Shown here: positions 12,388 through 26,207 of the stretch, piece by piece
Layout of the letters: each line of letters opens with the position of its first letter
How positions within the stretch are numbered: the first letter of the stretch is position 1
Source: Unio delphinus
Lineage: Eukaryota > Mollusca > Bivalvia > Unionida > Unionidae
Reading direction: 5' to 3'
DNA length: 64,000 nucleotides
NCBI GenBank assembly: GCA_029339505.1
Contig: JAQISU010000123.1
Coordinates: 6,871,501-6,935,500, forward strand
Translations under genes and position numbers: made by a program
Notes under the pieces: generated by a model
Told to the model about the DNA's origin: nothing
The model's input: the letters and a program-made list of their open reading frames with translations, nothing else
Databases searched by the model: none

Positions 12388-12530
12388 AGCTGCAGTAGCT
12401 CAGTTAGTATAGTGTCACATGTACAAACCATATGGTCCAAGGTTCAGTACCAGCTCAGGCCAGTGTAGGCATGCTGCCATGCTGTGGCCTTGGAAAGGCA
12501 CTTGAGGTCCAGTGCTAAAAGTACCTTAAA
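12388..12530 (+). mobile_element. tRNA-derived SINE-like sequence
   Basis: The head GCAGTAGCTCAGTTAGTATAG resembles a tRNA A-box region and GGTTCAGTACC a B box. The sequence continues past where a tRNA would end (CAGCTCAGGCCAGTGTAGG). The acceptor arms do not pair, so it is a retroposon relic and not a tRNA gene. Confidence 0.5.
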
Positions 12531-12690
12531 AAAAAAACCAACACAAAACTACTTATAAACCACTTGGAGAATTGCCATGAAACATTGTGCACACATTCAT
12601 CCCAAAATCTTGTTGGTCCAAAATAAAAATGATGTTGCTCAGATGTACTGTATGGCTACCACAAGACACAAGGGTCTGCATACCATATCA

Positions 12691-14327
12691 TGACCAGACA
12701 CTCAGAATTAGTTTAATAATTCAAATCAATTTAACTTGTGAAGCCATCAGGGGCAGTTGTCAAAGTGGAGCATTCACAAGATTAGCTGCGTAAGGTACAT
12801 GCTGTATTGGTTTTCGCCAGATGTAGAACCAGGTGATTTAATATTGAGTACTCCCTCAGCTCCTATGTATCATCCCTGCCAGAATCCCTGGTTGACGCAT
12901 TTTAGTTTTACATTTATGGACCAGGATGGGCACATGGTAGATCTCTGTGAGGAGACCGTAACAGTATAACTGTAAATTAGATTTGGACCTGATATTTAAT
13001 ATAGTGGCAGTTGTATGTGGATGTGAAATACCAGTGTGTGTTATTAATGCGAGAAAATATGTTTAAAAACATCAGGTGATGTTGTCCAGGGATTGTTTAT
13101 ATTTGCATTAAAAGTGATATCGACCTCATCTTTGTGTTTTGCAGCAATCGCCAAAAAAATTGCAATACATGATGTTAATAGTATCAAAAACTGTGTCGAC
13201 AGAAATATGAACTCAAAAATTAAAAGTCTGGGGATGAAGTGAGCATATACTTATTATGAGGAAACTGTCCATAATGATGCTGCTGCAAAAAACTATGTGA
13301 ATATAAACTTCAGTGATATTAAGGTCGTGATTGGCAAAAGTAAATTGACGAATACATTTGTAAGGATTGTTTATGGAGTGCTCCCTGACATATTGACTGT
13401 AACAAATGTAAATATCAATGGGTTCCATCCCAGTGGTTACTAATTGTAGACCTTTATATTAGTTATTTATTGTATAAGCATATACTATCACATGGGGCTT
13501 TATCATTGAATTAGTAGAGCAAAGACAAACACTGGACCCTCCTAATGCTGAAGACCATAGAAATACTCTCTTTAGGTTACGTTCTACTGACAACTCCTTA
13601 ATAATTTGTTTGGTCACAGGATCATTTAAAAATAATAAGGACGAAACATATATGTATGGGGTAAATTAGAATGAAGTGTTTTGGTGTTTGTATTTTTTAT
13701 AACATATATGTGATGTATTTTGACCCTGGCAATGAGGTTGCAGAATTTAACAATGGGGTGTTGAATCGGCTGACCAGTGATGCTAGCAATAATAGTGTTT
13801 TTGTTCCACTTGTTAATACATATCTGCCTGAAAACGGCGCTAAGAAGCCCTCGTATATCTGAAATATGTGTGTGATGGTCAAATATAAATCATTATTTGG
13901 GACCACCTTACTGTGAAAATACCAACTCAATGTCAGCCTGATATCATTGCATTAGCACATGAAAACACGCAGTCACGGAATAAAAAAGCCAAGCATGAAA
14001 ACACACAGGGACTGTTTCTACAAGGATGAAGTGCAATTCACAAATTCACCCTGGTTGCATTATCCGTACACCATTCAGTGGCGTAATTGGTTTGTTTCTA
14101 TATGATTGTGTTTTAGGTCACCAGGATTGCACATTAGCTAGAGACTTAAATATTCCTCAGGCAGAGATGTTCTATAACGTTCTGACATCCAAGTTAAACA
14201 GAATAGTGTAAACTGCATGTGCATGTTGCACCTGATCAAAGCTTGATTTTCTAGCAAGTATACTTCGCTATCACATTATTAACAGTGGAGCTATGACAGA
14301 CCCTCGGTGCCACATGCGGACAATTGT
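12691..14327. other. non-coding DNA, no supported gene
   Basis: Short open frames (for example 12757-12969 and 13671-13862) have no splice context or recognisable motif and are not called. No repeat array was seen. Confidence 0.35.
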
Positions 14328-14519
14328 GGTGGTGTAGGAAAACAAGTATTATATGCGGACGTCCTTTATGAACAACTCCCTACCACGCAAAGCTACTGGC
14401 AAGCTTTCTTACGTACCCACGTTAGCCGATCCTGAGACTCGAACCTATGCAGACAGAGATGAAATGGCAGTGATCCGGAACTGCGACCGCTTTAGACTAC
14501 TTGGCCACTCTGGGTCCCC
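14328..14519 (-). mobile_element. tRNA-derived SINE, antisense copy
   Basis: On the minus strand the head reads GGCCAAGTAGTCTAAAGCGG, the B box AGGTTCGAGTC and then AGAAAGCTTGCCAGTAGC, matching the SINE at 27460-27716. The 3' GTTAAACC end is missing or diverged. Confidence 0.7.
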
Positions 14520-15974
14520 GATGCTATTTGTAGAATTGACGTGGCAACTATCGCTGCCATTGATGTGGCGGGAATCACGACGACAGCAACAATGATAGGC
14601 ACACCAATCGGAATTGTTGCTGTATCAATAGAAACCGGTGTGACTGGTGGCATTGGAAAATAATTTGGAAACAATTACATTCACGAATACGCGTGTATTT
14701 GGAACATCTTGTGGCAGCACAAAGTTGTCAGTACGATTGTTAAACTCTACCCAGTGGCTATTGAGGATGAAATAATTCACATGGCGTAGTTTGATCGTCT
14801 TTGTGGAAATGGAAAACCACCAAAGACTTCATGCAGCCTCAAAAAGGAGATCGATGTACAGAGTGAAAGTCGAGTAACTGTTTACATTTTTGTCACTGAA
14901 TAATAATCAGCCATCATGCTTAAAAGGGCATTGGTCTGACTGCGACATCTCTATAGTAATTTCGCTTGAGGCTCACCGTGTGTTGCAATCGCGAGAGGCT
15001 CACTTTGGGTTCACGAGTGTAAATTACACTCATGTGATTTAAGGTAAAGCAATGAAGGTGTTGGTCTATATAAGGAACCAAAAATTAGAAAGCCCATACA
15101 AATTTTAAATTTTTTGGAGATTGAAAAGTAGTTCACATTCAGCTGCTTTTGGTAATGTATGTGATAAAGTCTGAAGCACATCTACATAAAAGTTGCATGA
15201 CTTTGGTATTTACAATGCGCGAGAAACTGACCAAAACACAAAATGTAATTAATTGGTGGCAGATAGGTTTATGTATAGACATAGGCAATACAATATGACA
15301 ATCGTGGTGGGACATAAACACGAGATAATTTAATTGAAAGACGAACATTGCTTTTGCACACGATGGCACAAAAATTAAACTACCAGTCAAAAACACTTAA
15401 ATTGCATAGTATGGTCTCCCAGATAACTTTATTAAGAAATCAATTTACACATGTTGAGATGTGTATTTACATTTTTGAACAAACATATTTACAATCAGCC
15501 AAATTCTCATTTACTCAGACTAATTTAACTGTTAATGTTAATATTGGTACAGATCCATGTACTGTATGTGACTGGCTGCAATTCATATTCCCTTGATGGT
15601 GTGACGTTTCCTGTAGTAAATGAAGAAGAAACAAGTCAACTATGTCCAAAAACTAAAACAAAAATCTTTCGGTAATCTATTTAACGTTTGCAAGTTAAAG
15701 TTGTTGATTAAAATGTGTTCCCTCCAATTTGTTTATGTCACAAAGAAAAATCATTAAAAAATATATACGGTTAAAAGACTTTTAGGAAAGTTTGATATTT
15801 TTTTTTTACATCACCACGTCATATTTCGTCGTAAACGAGCAGAGTTTATACTAATTTAATGCTAAAAAAGTCTCTAATGGAGGAGATTTCTACACTGAGA
15901 TAATGCTTATTTTCCTCTTTTATATTAGTCTGTAATGAAAAAACAATTGTCGTACAGATCCAGACACCATGCGA
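14520..15974. other. non-coding DNA, no supported gene
   Basis: Nothing coding is supported here. Parts may be intron or 3' flank of the minus-strand exon at 15975-16072. Confidence 0.35.
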
Positions 15975-16072
15975 CTACTTTTTGGGGGCATCTTTAGGAG
16001 CATCACGTGGACACTTGCATCTTTTATCTTGAGGAACTTCCTTCAGAGCCTGTTCTATATGCTTGCCACAGC
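15975..16072 (-). CDS. last exon of an unidentified host gene
   Basis: On the minus strand a good acceptor (TGTTCTCACTTCAG) is followed by a frame reading Cys-Gly-Lys-His-Ile-Glu-Gln-Ala-Leu-Lys-Glu-Val-Pro, then DKRCKCPRDAPKDAPKK and a TAG. The C-G-K-H and C-x-C pattern suggests a small metal-binding tail. The codons look like real coding DNA (lysine-rich, no rare bias). I do not recognise the family. Upstream exons were not found with confidence, although several kilobases to the right are available for them. Confidence 0.5.
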
Positions 16073-18562
16073 CTGAAGTGAGAACAAGGTTATATGCAGC
16101 TCAAAACATGCTCTTTAAAGTCTCAAATAAGTAAGATCATCTTACCCTTTTTTCTGATAGTATTGGTATTTGTTCCTTTATTTCTCTTTTTAATAAATTA
16201 ATTTAATGAAATGAGGAACCATGCTCCAAAATGTTCCACCTTTATCATATTTCCTGCAAATGTTCATTAATATGTCCTGGTTCCCTGACCAAAACACTGA
16301 CATAATTTCCCTCTTTCCTCCAAATTCTAAGGCCCCAAATGAAATAAAGGGAAATTTATGTGATCATTAATAATTTGTAATGTAGACACATGATTTTGGC
16401 AATAACCAAATATCTTTTTGAGCAACCTTGATCTTCATTAATTGTATCTAGGTAACTGAATTGACTAATGGACGGAACATTTTTTAATTGTACAAAGTCC
16501 ATGTTTCAAGAACATTTAAAACAGCATTATCATTTGCCACCTATGCCATATTTTTGGCCGCACAAGTCAATTTAGAAAGACTGTGACTCGTCTCAATCAT
16601 TTTCATGCACAGAACAGTGGGCTGGAGAAAGAAACAAAGAGTCCATCTATAACGTCATTTTGGACCAAATAGAGATCACGAGAAGTCTTTTAGTGAAAAC
16701 CCCATACTGATATAACTATGTACATGTTTATAGAAAATTTGCTCTCTCCTCTAAGGGGTATGTGCTTTGAAACTCTGTACACTGTTATGTTGGACCTAGA
16801 AAGGAAGAATCATTGCGATGCAGTGAGGCTGTACATAATTTATTAATCAGTATAGTCTTGGGCTTTTCCTTCAATAATACAAAATTCTTCCTTGGTTTCA
16901 AAGATAACCATGACATCACTAACTAGTTTGGTCTCTGTAAGTACTAGTCGTTCAATTTCTGGAAGAAAATACCTCACAATTGCGTTTTTCGAATGTGAAA
17001 ATAAACTTAAGGAACTATAGAACGAGTTTTATCTTTCCTGACTGAGCTTAACTATCCCGGTCTTGTAGAAAGGTAGTTAGTATTTGTTCAGACTCACTCA
17101 TGTAGTATTCAAAATAACTTGCAAGCACGTGTGCTCACTCTATACTTATCATATGAGTCGTGACCGAATGTAGTTGTCGTCGTCGTCTCTTGGTTTTTAT
17201 TGGCTTTTCGTCAACGAGGTGTGATTGTTTAACAAGCTTTCCCAATATAGCGTTTTTCATGCCAAGAGAACAAATTCGTTCAGCTTTCAGTATGTGATGA
17301 AGGAAGAGTTACAGCAGAGAGCACTTGTCAGATTTTTAAAAAGTTGTTCAAAAAATATACATCCAATAAGAGCAAATATCGTTGGCATTATTTTGAATAA
17401 CAAGAAGGAAACAATAACTTATGAACTTGAAATGATTAGTTGTGAATGTTTTAACCCATATCCACGATCATTTCCTACTCCTGGTCATGTGGTTGCTGCT
17501 CTGGTAGTGGTATTTATAACTTATGTTGGCGTCTCATTGGGGAGTGAGTTGATGAAGTCGTAAAAGGTTCAGATGGTCTGGATCGTAATGGTCTCTTTCT
17601 TTTGTGATGAGCTAAGAAAGTCTGTGCTTTCACTCTGCCAAACTTTCTTGTAAATGAACTTATCAGCTGCTTGTATTCTCTTCCTTTTGTTCACTTTTAA
17701 AAGTGTTTCCTTTCTCTTCTTTTTTTCCTAGTTCTTCTTGTTATTGTTCTTTCTACTGTTGGTGAACAAATAATTGTTCTTCTTTCTGACGTTGCAAAAA
17801 ATCTCCGATTCTTTTTATGTTTCTTTCCGAAATCATGATACACTTGTATTGATAGAACTGGAGTTGAAGGTGATAATATCATTTCACATAAAAATCATTG
17901 CGGAGACAATATAATATCTGACAAAGCTCAATCGAAGTCATCATCTTCTGGAAGAATGGTTTTTATTGTAATCCTACTCTGAGTATATGGTGGATCTGGC
18001 GTACCACACAATACAAATATCGTTGTTTCAGCCCTAAGCATTGGACATTAAAGTTCCGCAATGGTAAACTGCAGGAATGCTGGTGCGCAAATCGACCAAT
18101 CGATCGATATTGGTCAATCGATTAATAGATCCGGTCCTAAACTAAATACACAATCGCAATGTCCAACTGTGTCACCTGTTCTCAAGTTAACACAACCAAT
18201 ATGTATGCTAGCGTTGAGTAATGTATCATCTACTCGTTGTCATGGTTGAAAGATAGTCTCAAGCGATCGTCACCGTTATCTTGGCATGGCACTTTCGTGT
18301 CGATGTCTCTCTTATAACGAATCCCATTTTCTAAATGAAAGCCGCTGCTTAATATGGTATATTTTGAGATTTGAGCGTGAAAATTGTCTTTCGATTTCTG
18401 GAAGACCCCACTTTGCTTGTCTCTTATTAGATAGGTTTGCACAATGCAGATATGACATACATACAAAAATTTACTCAGTAATGCAGTTATCTCTGTTGGC
18501 AAACCTACTGCATCATACAATTTTAAAAAATGGATCAACAAATGCATTAATAAATTTTAATA
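16073..18562. other. mostly non-coding DNA, one uncertain frame
   Basis: The only long frame is 17225-17563 (+, about 112 codons, TTG-initiated), which ends in a hydrophobic stretch (VVAALVVVFITYVGVSL). It has no splice sites, start context or recognisable domain, so it is not called as a gene. The remainder could be introns of the minus-strand exon at 15975. Confidence 0.3.
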
Positions 18563-18640
18563 ACTGCTCCAGTAGCTGAAATGGCTAGACCGTCCGCTGT
18601 GGATGCGGGAGGCTGTGGGTTCGAACACCGTCCGAGTAAT
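18563..18640 (+). mobile_element. SINE head (tRNA-like)
   Basis: AGTAGCTGAAATGGCTAGAC resembles a tRNA A-box arm and GTGGGTTCGAACACC is a B box. The 5' and 3' ends do not form an acceptor stem, so this is a SINE fragment. Confidence 0.6.
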
Positions 18641-18716
18641 ACCAATAATTCATAACAATGATACTAGCAATAATATGACTGAAATATTTTTAAAGCTACG
18701 TTAAAAATCCAGCGAG

Positions 18717-18729
18717 TGCGCGCGCGCGC

Positions 18730-18761
<32 letters not shown>
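18717..18761. repeat. (CG)n/(CA)n compound microsatellite
   Basis: A run of GCGCGCGCGC passes into CACACACACA with little interruption. Confidence 0.95.
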
Positions 18762-18765
<4 letters not shown>

Positions 18766-21700
18766 ACATGGATTACATTACAGATTTTATGAAAAACAAT
18801 AATAGTGCGTACATTGTGGAAGAGGTTGCCAAAACAAAAAGAATTGAAAGGCAAACAACATCTGGACTCAAACGGTACAAATCTTTAGTAAATTCAGACA
18901 TAGACAAAAACATGCACTAGTTCAAACTGCTGTAAAAACTGTGTCTAATGATAGATTGTAAGCGATATTTATAGTGAAGTCATTTTTCCCTCGGACAATT
19001 AAAATACACAAGATCTACAACAATTGAGAGATATAACAGTTGTTTTATTTTACATTTGCCTCGCATTGCAAAGTCCTCGATTTTGGACTGTCCACTCTTT
19101 GCTGTTCTGCACTGTTTTTTTTTTTCTTTCATATAGTGTAATATTAGTTCATTGTGCTACGTATATCTGATTTGATATATATTTGTTTCAATTTAATGGT
19201 GTTTGTCAGTTATAATTTTTTTTCATTTCATGTTATTGAAAATTTATACACTAGAGATGATGTTTTAAGAAAATCGGTTGACCTGAATATTCTTTGGTAA
19301 ACAAGAAATGTTGACCTAGATCCTGAACTTGATACAAGGTTAATGGCAACCACGTAAACAAGTTTTATTTTAATTTTAAAATCACTGGTTTATGTCACGG
19401 TCAAGATGGCACTAGAGAAGAAGTAAACAAGTTTATATTCTTAACGTAAAAATGATTGGTTCTCGTCAGGGTCATGTTCGGAGATGTAATATTGTCAAGT
19501 GCCAAATTTTTCGTCAGTGACATCCAGTAATTAATTCGTAGGCTAGCCGACAATCAACTGTCTTGGACTAGAGTTGAACGGAAAGAATGTTTTCTTAACA
19601 TGGTCAGGCTTGGTACAATAATTAAAGTGAAAACGGACTGAGTGTTTGACACGTAAAATTATGGGATTACTCACGTAGAGCTTTCAAAAATGATTAAGAC
19701 AAACGATAAGGTGACATTACGATCCTAAGTGGCATTTTGGCATCTGGACAGACGGTTTCCATAAGGTCAGTAAGAATAGCCTTTATTCCGATTGGGCAAA
19801 TGCATAGGAAAAGGGGGTGTGTCAGACTCCAGAATCGGGGAAATATATAGTTCGTATCAAACGATGTTAGTCAGTCTAGGAAGACGTCTGCAAGAGACGG
19901 TCAGAATAATTGATTCCAACACAGGAGAAGACTCCGTACGTCTTTGAAAGAAAGACGTTCGTAAATTAATTGTGGTTCCAGGGAACTGAATGTGGAACGT
20001 TTGTAAGACGCCAGAAACACAAAGGTATCTAGCTCAAATTCACCTTTATTATGATGTAATGTATATGCTGTTTATCTTTGTCTTAGATGCATAATGTATC
20101 GATACTACGATATAACTAGTTCAGTATTACATTGATTTAATAACGTACTTGGATATGTTTCTTTGTTACAGATGCATGACGTGTTCATATTTTGTATGGA
20201 TAGTCGGTTTTACAGTGATTTAATAATGTATTTTGAATTCTGAATTAGCATTTTACCTTATATACGTACGTAGGTAAATGGGTAGTGTAGAAAACCCGCC
20301 GTGTACATTTATGATTGGAAAGGTTACATTAATTTGAATTTATCATATTAGTAAATATGGATTGTATGTTATGTTATATTGCCTCACTTTACGTAATGAT
20401 TTACGGGAATATGACTTTCCCGAATTCTGATGTTGATAATTAGCAGTATAGCTTTATTGATCTGAGAACATGTATAGAATTTTTTAGCCATATGAATGAT
20501 AACACTGATAGTAAGATCTGATTGTTCGAACATGAAGACGGACGAACAATCGCAACTCTGAAAGTAGCGAGATACTTAGGGCGTTTTACCCTTTTCTTTT
20601 ACAAGGAAAAATAGTTTACTTTGGCAAGAGTGGGAATCAGCGAGAAGTCAAAAGCAATCGTTTATTGTGGGCAAGCGTGAGAATCAGCGAGAAGTCAAAA
20701 GGAAAGAAATAAGAAGTCAGAGGGTGGAATTCCCGTTCAATTAAAGGGCAAGCTGGAGACGGATGCACACAGGGAAAAGAAAGAAAAACCAGTCGACGGA
20801 AAAGGTCATGTTGAATCTCTCAACAGTCCAATGTTAAATGAACATTCGATTCCTTGATGAAATTTACTCTCAGTATTAATGGCTAACTTCATTTATTTTC
20901 ATTAAGGTTTGAATTCTTATGAATGTATCCAGTATTTTAAAGCTTCGGCATTTGTATTTTTTTCTGAACTAAGTGTATTCAGAAAGAGAGAAAGTGTAAT
21001 TCACAGTGTCATTCTTTTCTTAATTGTATTTTTAATTAAATTCATATTTTATCTTTACGGGGGCTCGTGTATTGTCTTGTTCAAAGTACCATCTCAGATT
21101 ACTATATTCACTGACCGGGCAGATTACACCGTAGCGATCATCTTCTAGATAACGCCAATTAGTGGGAGGCGGTCTTCAAGTGTTGTTTCCAAGTTGCGCA
21201 ATACCTCTGACCAGGCCTTGTGCAATATTGTCTTAATAACACTTTGATCACCCGCCAGCGCAGCCACGCTACAAATATAAACGATAATGCGACTCCCCCC
21301 TTCGTGATTACGAAATTTGGGGATTTTATTCGTAACTGCGTATTAGAATATAATCTTTGAGTGAAAGAAAAAAAGTTAGTTCTGGGCTTTTAGAAATGAC
21401 GTTAAATATTTTCTTTTGTTGTAGACATGTTTTTTTAACCCATGCTAACAATTCTTCAATTCACTTTGACTTTAAAGGATTTACTTGGATCTCTGGGAAT
21501 ATTTGATGTGCTCATACAAAATTATTGGATAAACTTAAAGACAGTTTATCAAAATCTTATTCGGATTTCCAATACCAGAGTGTTAAATCTTGCTACTCTA
21601 CAATGAACTGTAGATAAACACAAAACAGACATCAACATACATCATCGTCTTACATCTTGAATTTTCCAACAGGAGTCAAACTCGATTCTATTAGAACATT

Positions 21701-22865
21701 TCATTATTAGGACTTTGCAATTTAATTCGTAGGATATTCTTGGATTATTTTTGGATTTGATTCTTAAAACTTTAAGTTCTTTTTCCATTTTTACAATCTT
21801 TTTCCAGGGAAATAAATTATTTGTTAAATTTAAAAAAGCTTGTTGTTTTCACTTTTTCTGCGTTACTGTTTATTACAGCCTAAACTTGCAACAATTGATT
21901 TTGGTTGTGAATCTAATTACTACATGACATACCTGATATAAGGCAACAAAAAAAAACTACATATAAACAGTGCTCCAAACAATATATTGCAATAAATATT
22001 CATGTCTCTAAGCTCATCGAATTCAATTTGCCCTGCAATTAATTCTCCATCAAAAATGCCGTCAGTTCATCACCATATCTTCCTCCTTTTGTTCTATATC
22101 ATGATATATTTCTTGCCATTCTTTCTGTTTTATCTTCTGCAAAATAAACTATATTCTGAGCTTTATTCTATTTCCGGTAGTTATCAAAGCAAGAGTCTTT
22201 TCGTTCTTTGTGCGGGTTACATAGTTTACATATTACTCGTATGCTTCCTTTGTTATTATTGATTTGTCTGTTTTAACTACGTTTTAGTCCACAACAGCTT
22301 GTTCAAATCACGATGCTGCATATCCTCATTTCATCCTTCTCCCTATCATTAGCGTGCTGCTTTGAGTATGTCACCATTTTTTAAATTTCTTTTAATGTTC
22401 GGCTTTTCTCAGGGTCTTTTGTATTCTACATGCTCTTTGTTGAGTGTGGTCAACTGGGGTACTGTTAATACACAACTATTTGGATGGTAAAGATGTGTAA
22501 ATATGCTGCCAAATCATTAATTGTCCATCACAGAATGTACTAATTGTTACAGAAGATATATCATGCTCGAGTGGGCTGATGCCCGTAATGTGCAGTATGT
22601 CGCTAATATTTTTGAGATTTTGGCGAGTGTCTGTCATTTATGTAACATACGTATCCGATGACTTAGAGATTTTTTTCCACGGAATTCTCAGCAAAAAGTA
22701 TTTTTCGTTATGCACACAATTTGTGTAGTTTGCCGCTTGTTTATTACGACCGACACAGTATTTAATCATACTAATTCTGTAAGCCTTTCTAAGAAGGTTT
22801 GACAATGAAAGCTAAGAAACAAAACTGCTCTGCAATATATTTTGAGTATGTAAGAGTTGCAATAA
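18762..22865. other. non-coding DNA with a short direct repeat
   Basis: A 31-base phrase containing GAATCAGCGAGAAGTCAAAAG occurs at about 20622-20652 and 20670-20702. Otherwise no gene, RNA or element end was supported. Frames at 20909-21148 and 22002-22262 are T-rich hydrophobic artefacts. Confidence 0.35.
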
Positions 22866-23132
22866 TTGTACACATGGATCCAATGCATGATTGAATCTTA
22901 TCTAGATTGTACACAAGGATCCAGTGCACGACTGACCCTTGAATGGACTGCAAACTAGGATCCAATCTATGACCGACTCTAGCATGAACCGTACACAAGA
23001 ATCAAATGCATAACTGACCCTTGCATGGACCATACACAAAGAACACCGGTCCTTGCAAGGACCGTACACAAGGATCCAATATGCATGAGTGACCCTTGCA
23101 TGGACCAAACACAAGGAACCAATATGCATGAC
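22866..23132. repeat. about 45-bp tandem repeat, five to six units
   Basis: Diverged units carry GTACACAAGGATCCAAT, then GCATGA and TGACCCTTGCATGGAC. They are open on the minus strand in two frames, giving Cys-rich repeat peptides, but codon divergence is random. It is treated as a minisatellite. Confidence 0.8.
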
Positions 23133-23686
23133 TCCCGTTTTCATCGATGACATTTTTTAACATACCAACTATAAATAAAGTATGAAAACAATGTGTTAAA
23201 CAACGTACCTTGCACATGGAATCAAATTTCACCACTTGCTCTGGAAAATAGACATGTTCAACAAGACTGTTTCAAGCAGGTATGCAAAATTCTTTGTGTA
23301 CTCGTTTTTATATCATTCTTTTACTCAGATGTTTTGAAGTCGGTGCGATGCAGCTGCGTGTATTAACGTCATGTAAGTTCTATCATGATCTGAAGACTAA
23401 GTGCAACACTGTTACTAACATGAAATAAGTACAATTAACGTATATAATTTAGTTTAATTCTTCAGAAATTCATTTTCACTGAAGTAATCTTACAATCTGC
23501 AACATTGTTCATTAAATTCAGCACTGATTGTTGTATTTACATTAATTCTTTTTGAAAATCATGTCAAAATTAAACTTTTTTAATATGGAAGTTAGCCATA
23601 CAATGTATTATTTTTTGTACTCTTATAATCTGGGAACTGGATAGGAATGGAGAGAACAATGAGCGGGAGTGTCATTTCAGGTATAC

Positions 23687-24050
23687 AATCGTGCGATTTT
23701 CGCGAATTTTTCATCTTGGGACAAGTGCGAGCTCATGTGACAACCGGTGAATGTACCAAGATGAAAAAATCGCGAAAATAGCACGTTTCGGAAGCTATAA
23801 CTTCAATTTATTACAACATAGAAAGTCAATGATGGCTTGATGAATAGAAAAATATCTCAGGAGCAAAACAAGCCATAGAGAAATCGAGGGTCATGGGTGG
23901 AACCAAGTATTTGGAAGTTACGAACCTTCTCTTTTTATATATTATGATAGTGAGGATCCTATGTCAGAATGGGTCATGGGAGTAATCTAAGGTATTTTTG
24001 TCACTCTGTATGACTTTTTTCTCCTTTAGATTATTTTTTCTTCTTCAAAT
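23687..24050 (+). repeat. dispersed repeat with 30-bp inverted end
   Basis: It starts with an inverted pair: TTTTCGCGAATTTTTCATCT (about 23695) against AGATGAAAAAATCGCGAAAA (about 23760). A body follows with GTCAATGATGGCTTGATGAA, CTATGTCAGAATGGGTC and TTTTTGTCACTCTGTATGA. A second copy lies in the opposite orientation at about 55820-56255, beyond the Polinton. Confidence 0.7.
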
Positions 24051-24149
24051 GATGCTCCCGTCGAGAACGTGTGGATTACACTGCCTGCTAGCAATCGACA
24101 TAAGTGATCGACATCAGCGTATTTTACCGTAACATTTAATGATTTCCCG

Positions 24150-24350
24150 AAACCATGTTCTCGTGTCGATACTTATAGTTGGAGTTAAACGGCACATAAC
24201 ACACATTATTATATCATTCAAAGGAAATGGCAGATAAGAAGTGCCTTGGCCAGGAACACACCATGGAAGCTGACCCGGACTAAGCTGAGCGGTTATAGAA
24301 CCAACGACATTCAAATTACGAGCCTGCCTCACCACTTAGTTACCACGACT
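24150..24350 (-). mobile_element. SINE-like sequence, antisense
   Basis: On the minus strand GTCGTGGTAACTAAGTGGTG and GTTGGTTCTATAACC look like worn A and B boxes. A 3' part follows with 'TATAATAATGTGTGTTATGTGCCGTTTAACTCC', the kind of GTTTAAC end seen in the other SINEs. Confidence 0.5.
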
Positions 24351-25101
24351 ACGCACATAACACGCAGCAGCTACGCGTGTTTGGTGTGTGGGTGAAGGCA
24401 CAGGAGTCTGGCGTTTTATAAATAAAGTACGGCAAAATCTTCATTTATATAACCGATAAGGCGATTCATGTTTTCAGAGATTTTGCCTTACTTTAGTGAT
24501 AAAACGTTAGACTCGTGTGGTGAAGGTGATCATGACATCCAATCCAACACTTTTTCTTGTCCAATCATACTGTGCTTCTAAAACATGTATCGTAAATCAT
24601 CTTAGTACCTTTTAACTATTTATAACAAATAATTACCATGCAACATTTTTAATTTGTACATAACCTAATCTTTGTGTGGCCAACATTATGAACGTGAGAT
24701 TATCATTCTCCTCATTATAATCTAATCAGTTATGGTATTAACTAAAATGTTACATACAGGTACGACATTTCACTTTTTCAAGAAGGGGCGGGGGACATGA
24801 CAGGCTTGTTAATTTTCTTATATAGGTTATATATTTTCTTATTTGTCTTTTATTTTCTTCACAAAAAGTAAAAGAAAAATGTGTACCTAAGTCAATTCAG
24901 CCATACAAACAGACTTAGTTTTCTGGGTGAGGGTACGTTATAACGTGCAATTAAATCGTTTCCGTTTTGAAATCGCTGAGTCCATTCATGTTTATATTAC
25001 CTTACATGTGTATTACAGCTCTTTTTATACACTAAACTCTGCTATTGACGATTATGTCATTATTACATTCACCGGATTACAACTGGATTGTCAGTAGTAA
25101 C

Positions 25102-25202
<101 letters not shown>

Positions 25203-25256
25203 CCTGTCCACGTAGGTTTGTTACATTTAGGGCAAGTTGTTTTGGAGCACATTCTA

Positions 25257-26042
25257 GTTTCTAACTGCGAAAACCAAGATATAATGGTACGTGAGTATCG
25301 GTTTTAAGCGTCTCAACAATGCATGTGGGTTAAGTTGAACATAGTTTACATAATATTGATACAGTGTTTTAAAGCGAGGACACAGTCTTACACGGATACA
25401 TTGGTATGATTGGCTAAATCATGCAGGTCTGGAGTTAAGATGGTTGCCAACTATTTGTTTTGCACCAAATACAGTTGACAAACATAACATGCCCACTGTA
25501 TAGGAAGATGTACGTTCGTGGTTGGTAGTCAACACGCGGCACTCCACGACTGCGGTTTTTGAAGATGAAATGGAAAAGGGCTATATTGAATAAGGGCCAT
25601 TTTCTACCCATCTTTTTATGGTGAAAAAAAAATTCTTGTAAATATCACAACTCTGTGTCTCATTAAATTATTAGATGTATAAATCACCTTATTATGCATT
25701 ACATATGCATATAAATTTCTTTTTCATACCTAAACACGACCTTTGAACATGGTCAGGTATGGGAAATTTACGAGAAGTTGCTACATTTGAACAACTTTAA
25801 CCTAGAAATAAAATATCAGCGCAGGCTTGATCAGACAAGATATTTACACTGCTTAGTTCATAAATGTTAACCACCTCATATGTACAGTATACATAATATA
25901 AGGATATTTGGAGAGGGGGCAGAAAATGGCCCTTATTCAATATAGTCCTTTAGATAACTGCGAAAACCATGATATGATGGTACGTGAGTATCGGTTTTTA
26001 GTGTCGAAACAATGAATGTGCGGTTTTTGAAGATAAAAGGGA
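25257..26042. repeat. local segmental duplication around a MITE-like unit
   Basis: ACTGCGAAAACCAAGATATA and the following GGTACGTGAGTATCGGTTTT at 25261-25304 recur at 25955-26000. The phrase GCGGTTTTTGAAGAT recurs at about 25553 and 26020. In the first copy about 220 bases are inserted between the two phrases, while in the second they are nearly adjacent. The duplicates flank the inverted-repeat unit 25573-25951. Confidence 0.65.
25573..25951. mobile_element. MITE-like element with 34-bp inverted ends
   Basis: The left end reads AAAGGGCTATATTGAATAAG then GGCCATTTTCTACCC. The reverse complement of the right end reads AAAGGACTATATTGAATAAG then GGCCATTTTCTGCCC, so two mismatches in about 34 bases. 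The interior (about 310 bases) is non-coding. A clear target duplication was not found. Confidence 0.6.
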
Positions 26043-26064
26043 TACAATACAAGCATAATTATTA

Positions 26065-26147
26065 TGTATGTATGTATGTATGTATGTATGTATGTATGTA
26101 TGTATGTATGTATGCACGCACGCACGCACGTATGTACGTACGTATGT

Positions 26148-26205
<58 letters not shown>
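26065..26205. repeat. (ATGT)n, (ACGC)n and (GA)n compound microsatellite
   Basis: Tetranucleotide ATGT units pass through CACGCACGTATG variants into an uninterrupted GA tract. Open frames here on both strands are artefacts of composition. Confidence 0.97.

Positions 26206-26207
<2 letters not shown>

Noticed and set aside
18563..18640. tRNA gene
   Set aside because: A and B boxes are present but the ends do not pair as an acceptor stem; it is a SINE head.
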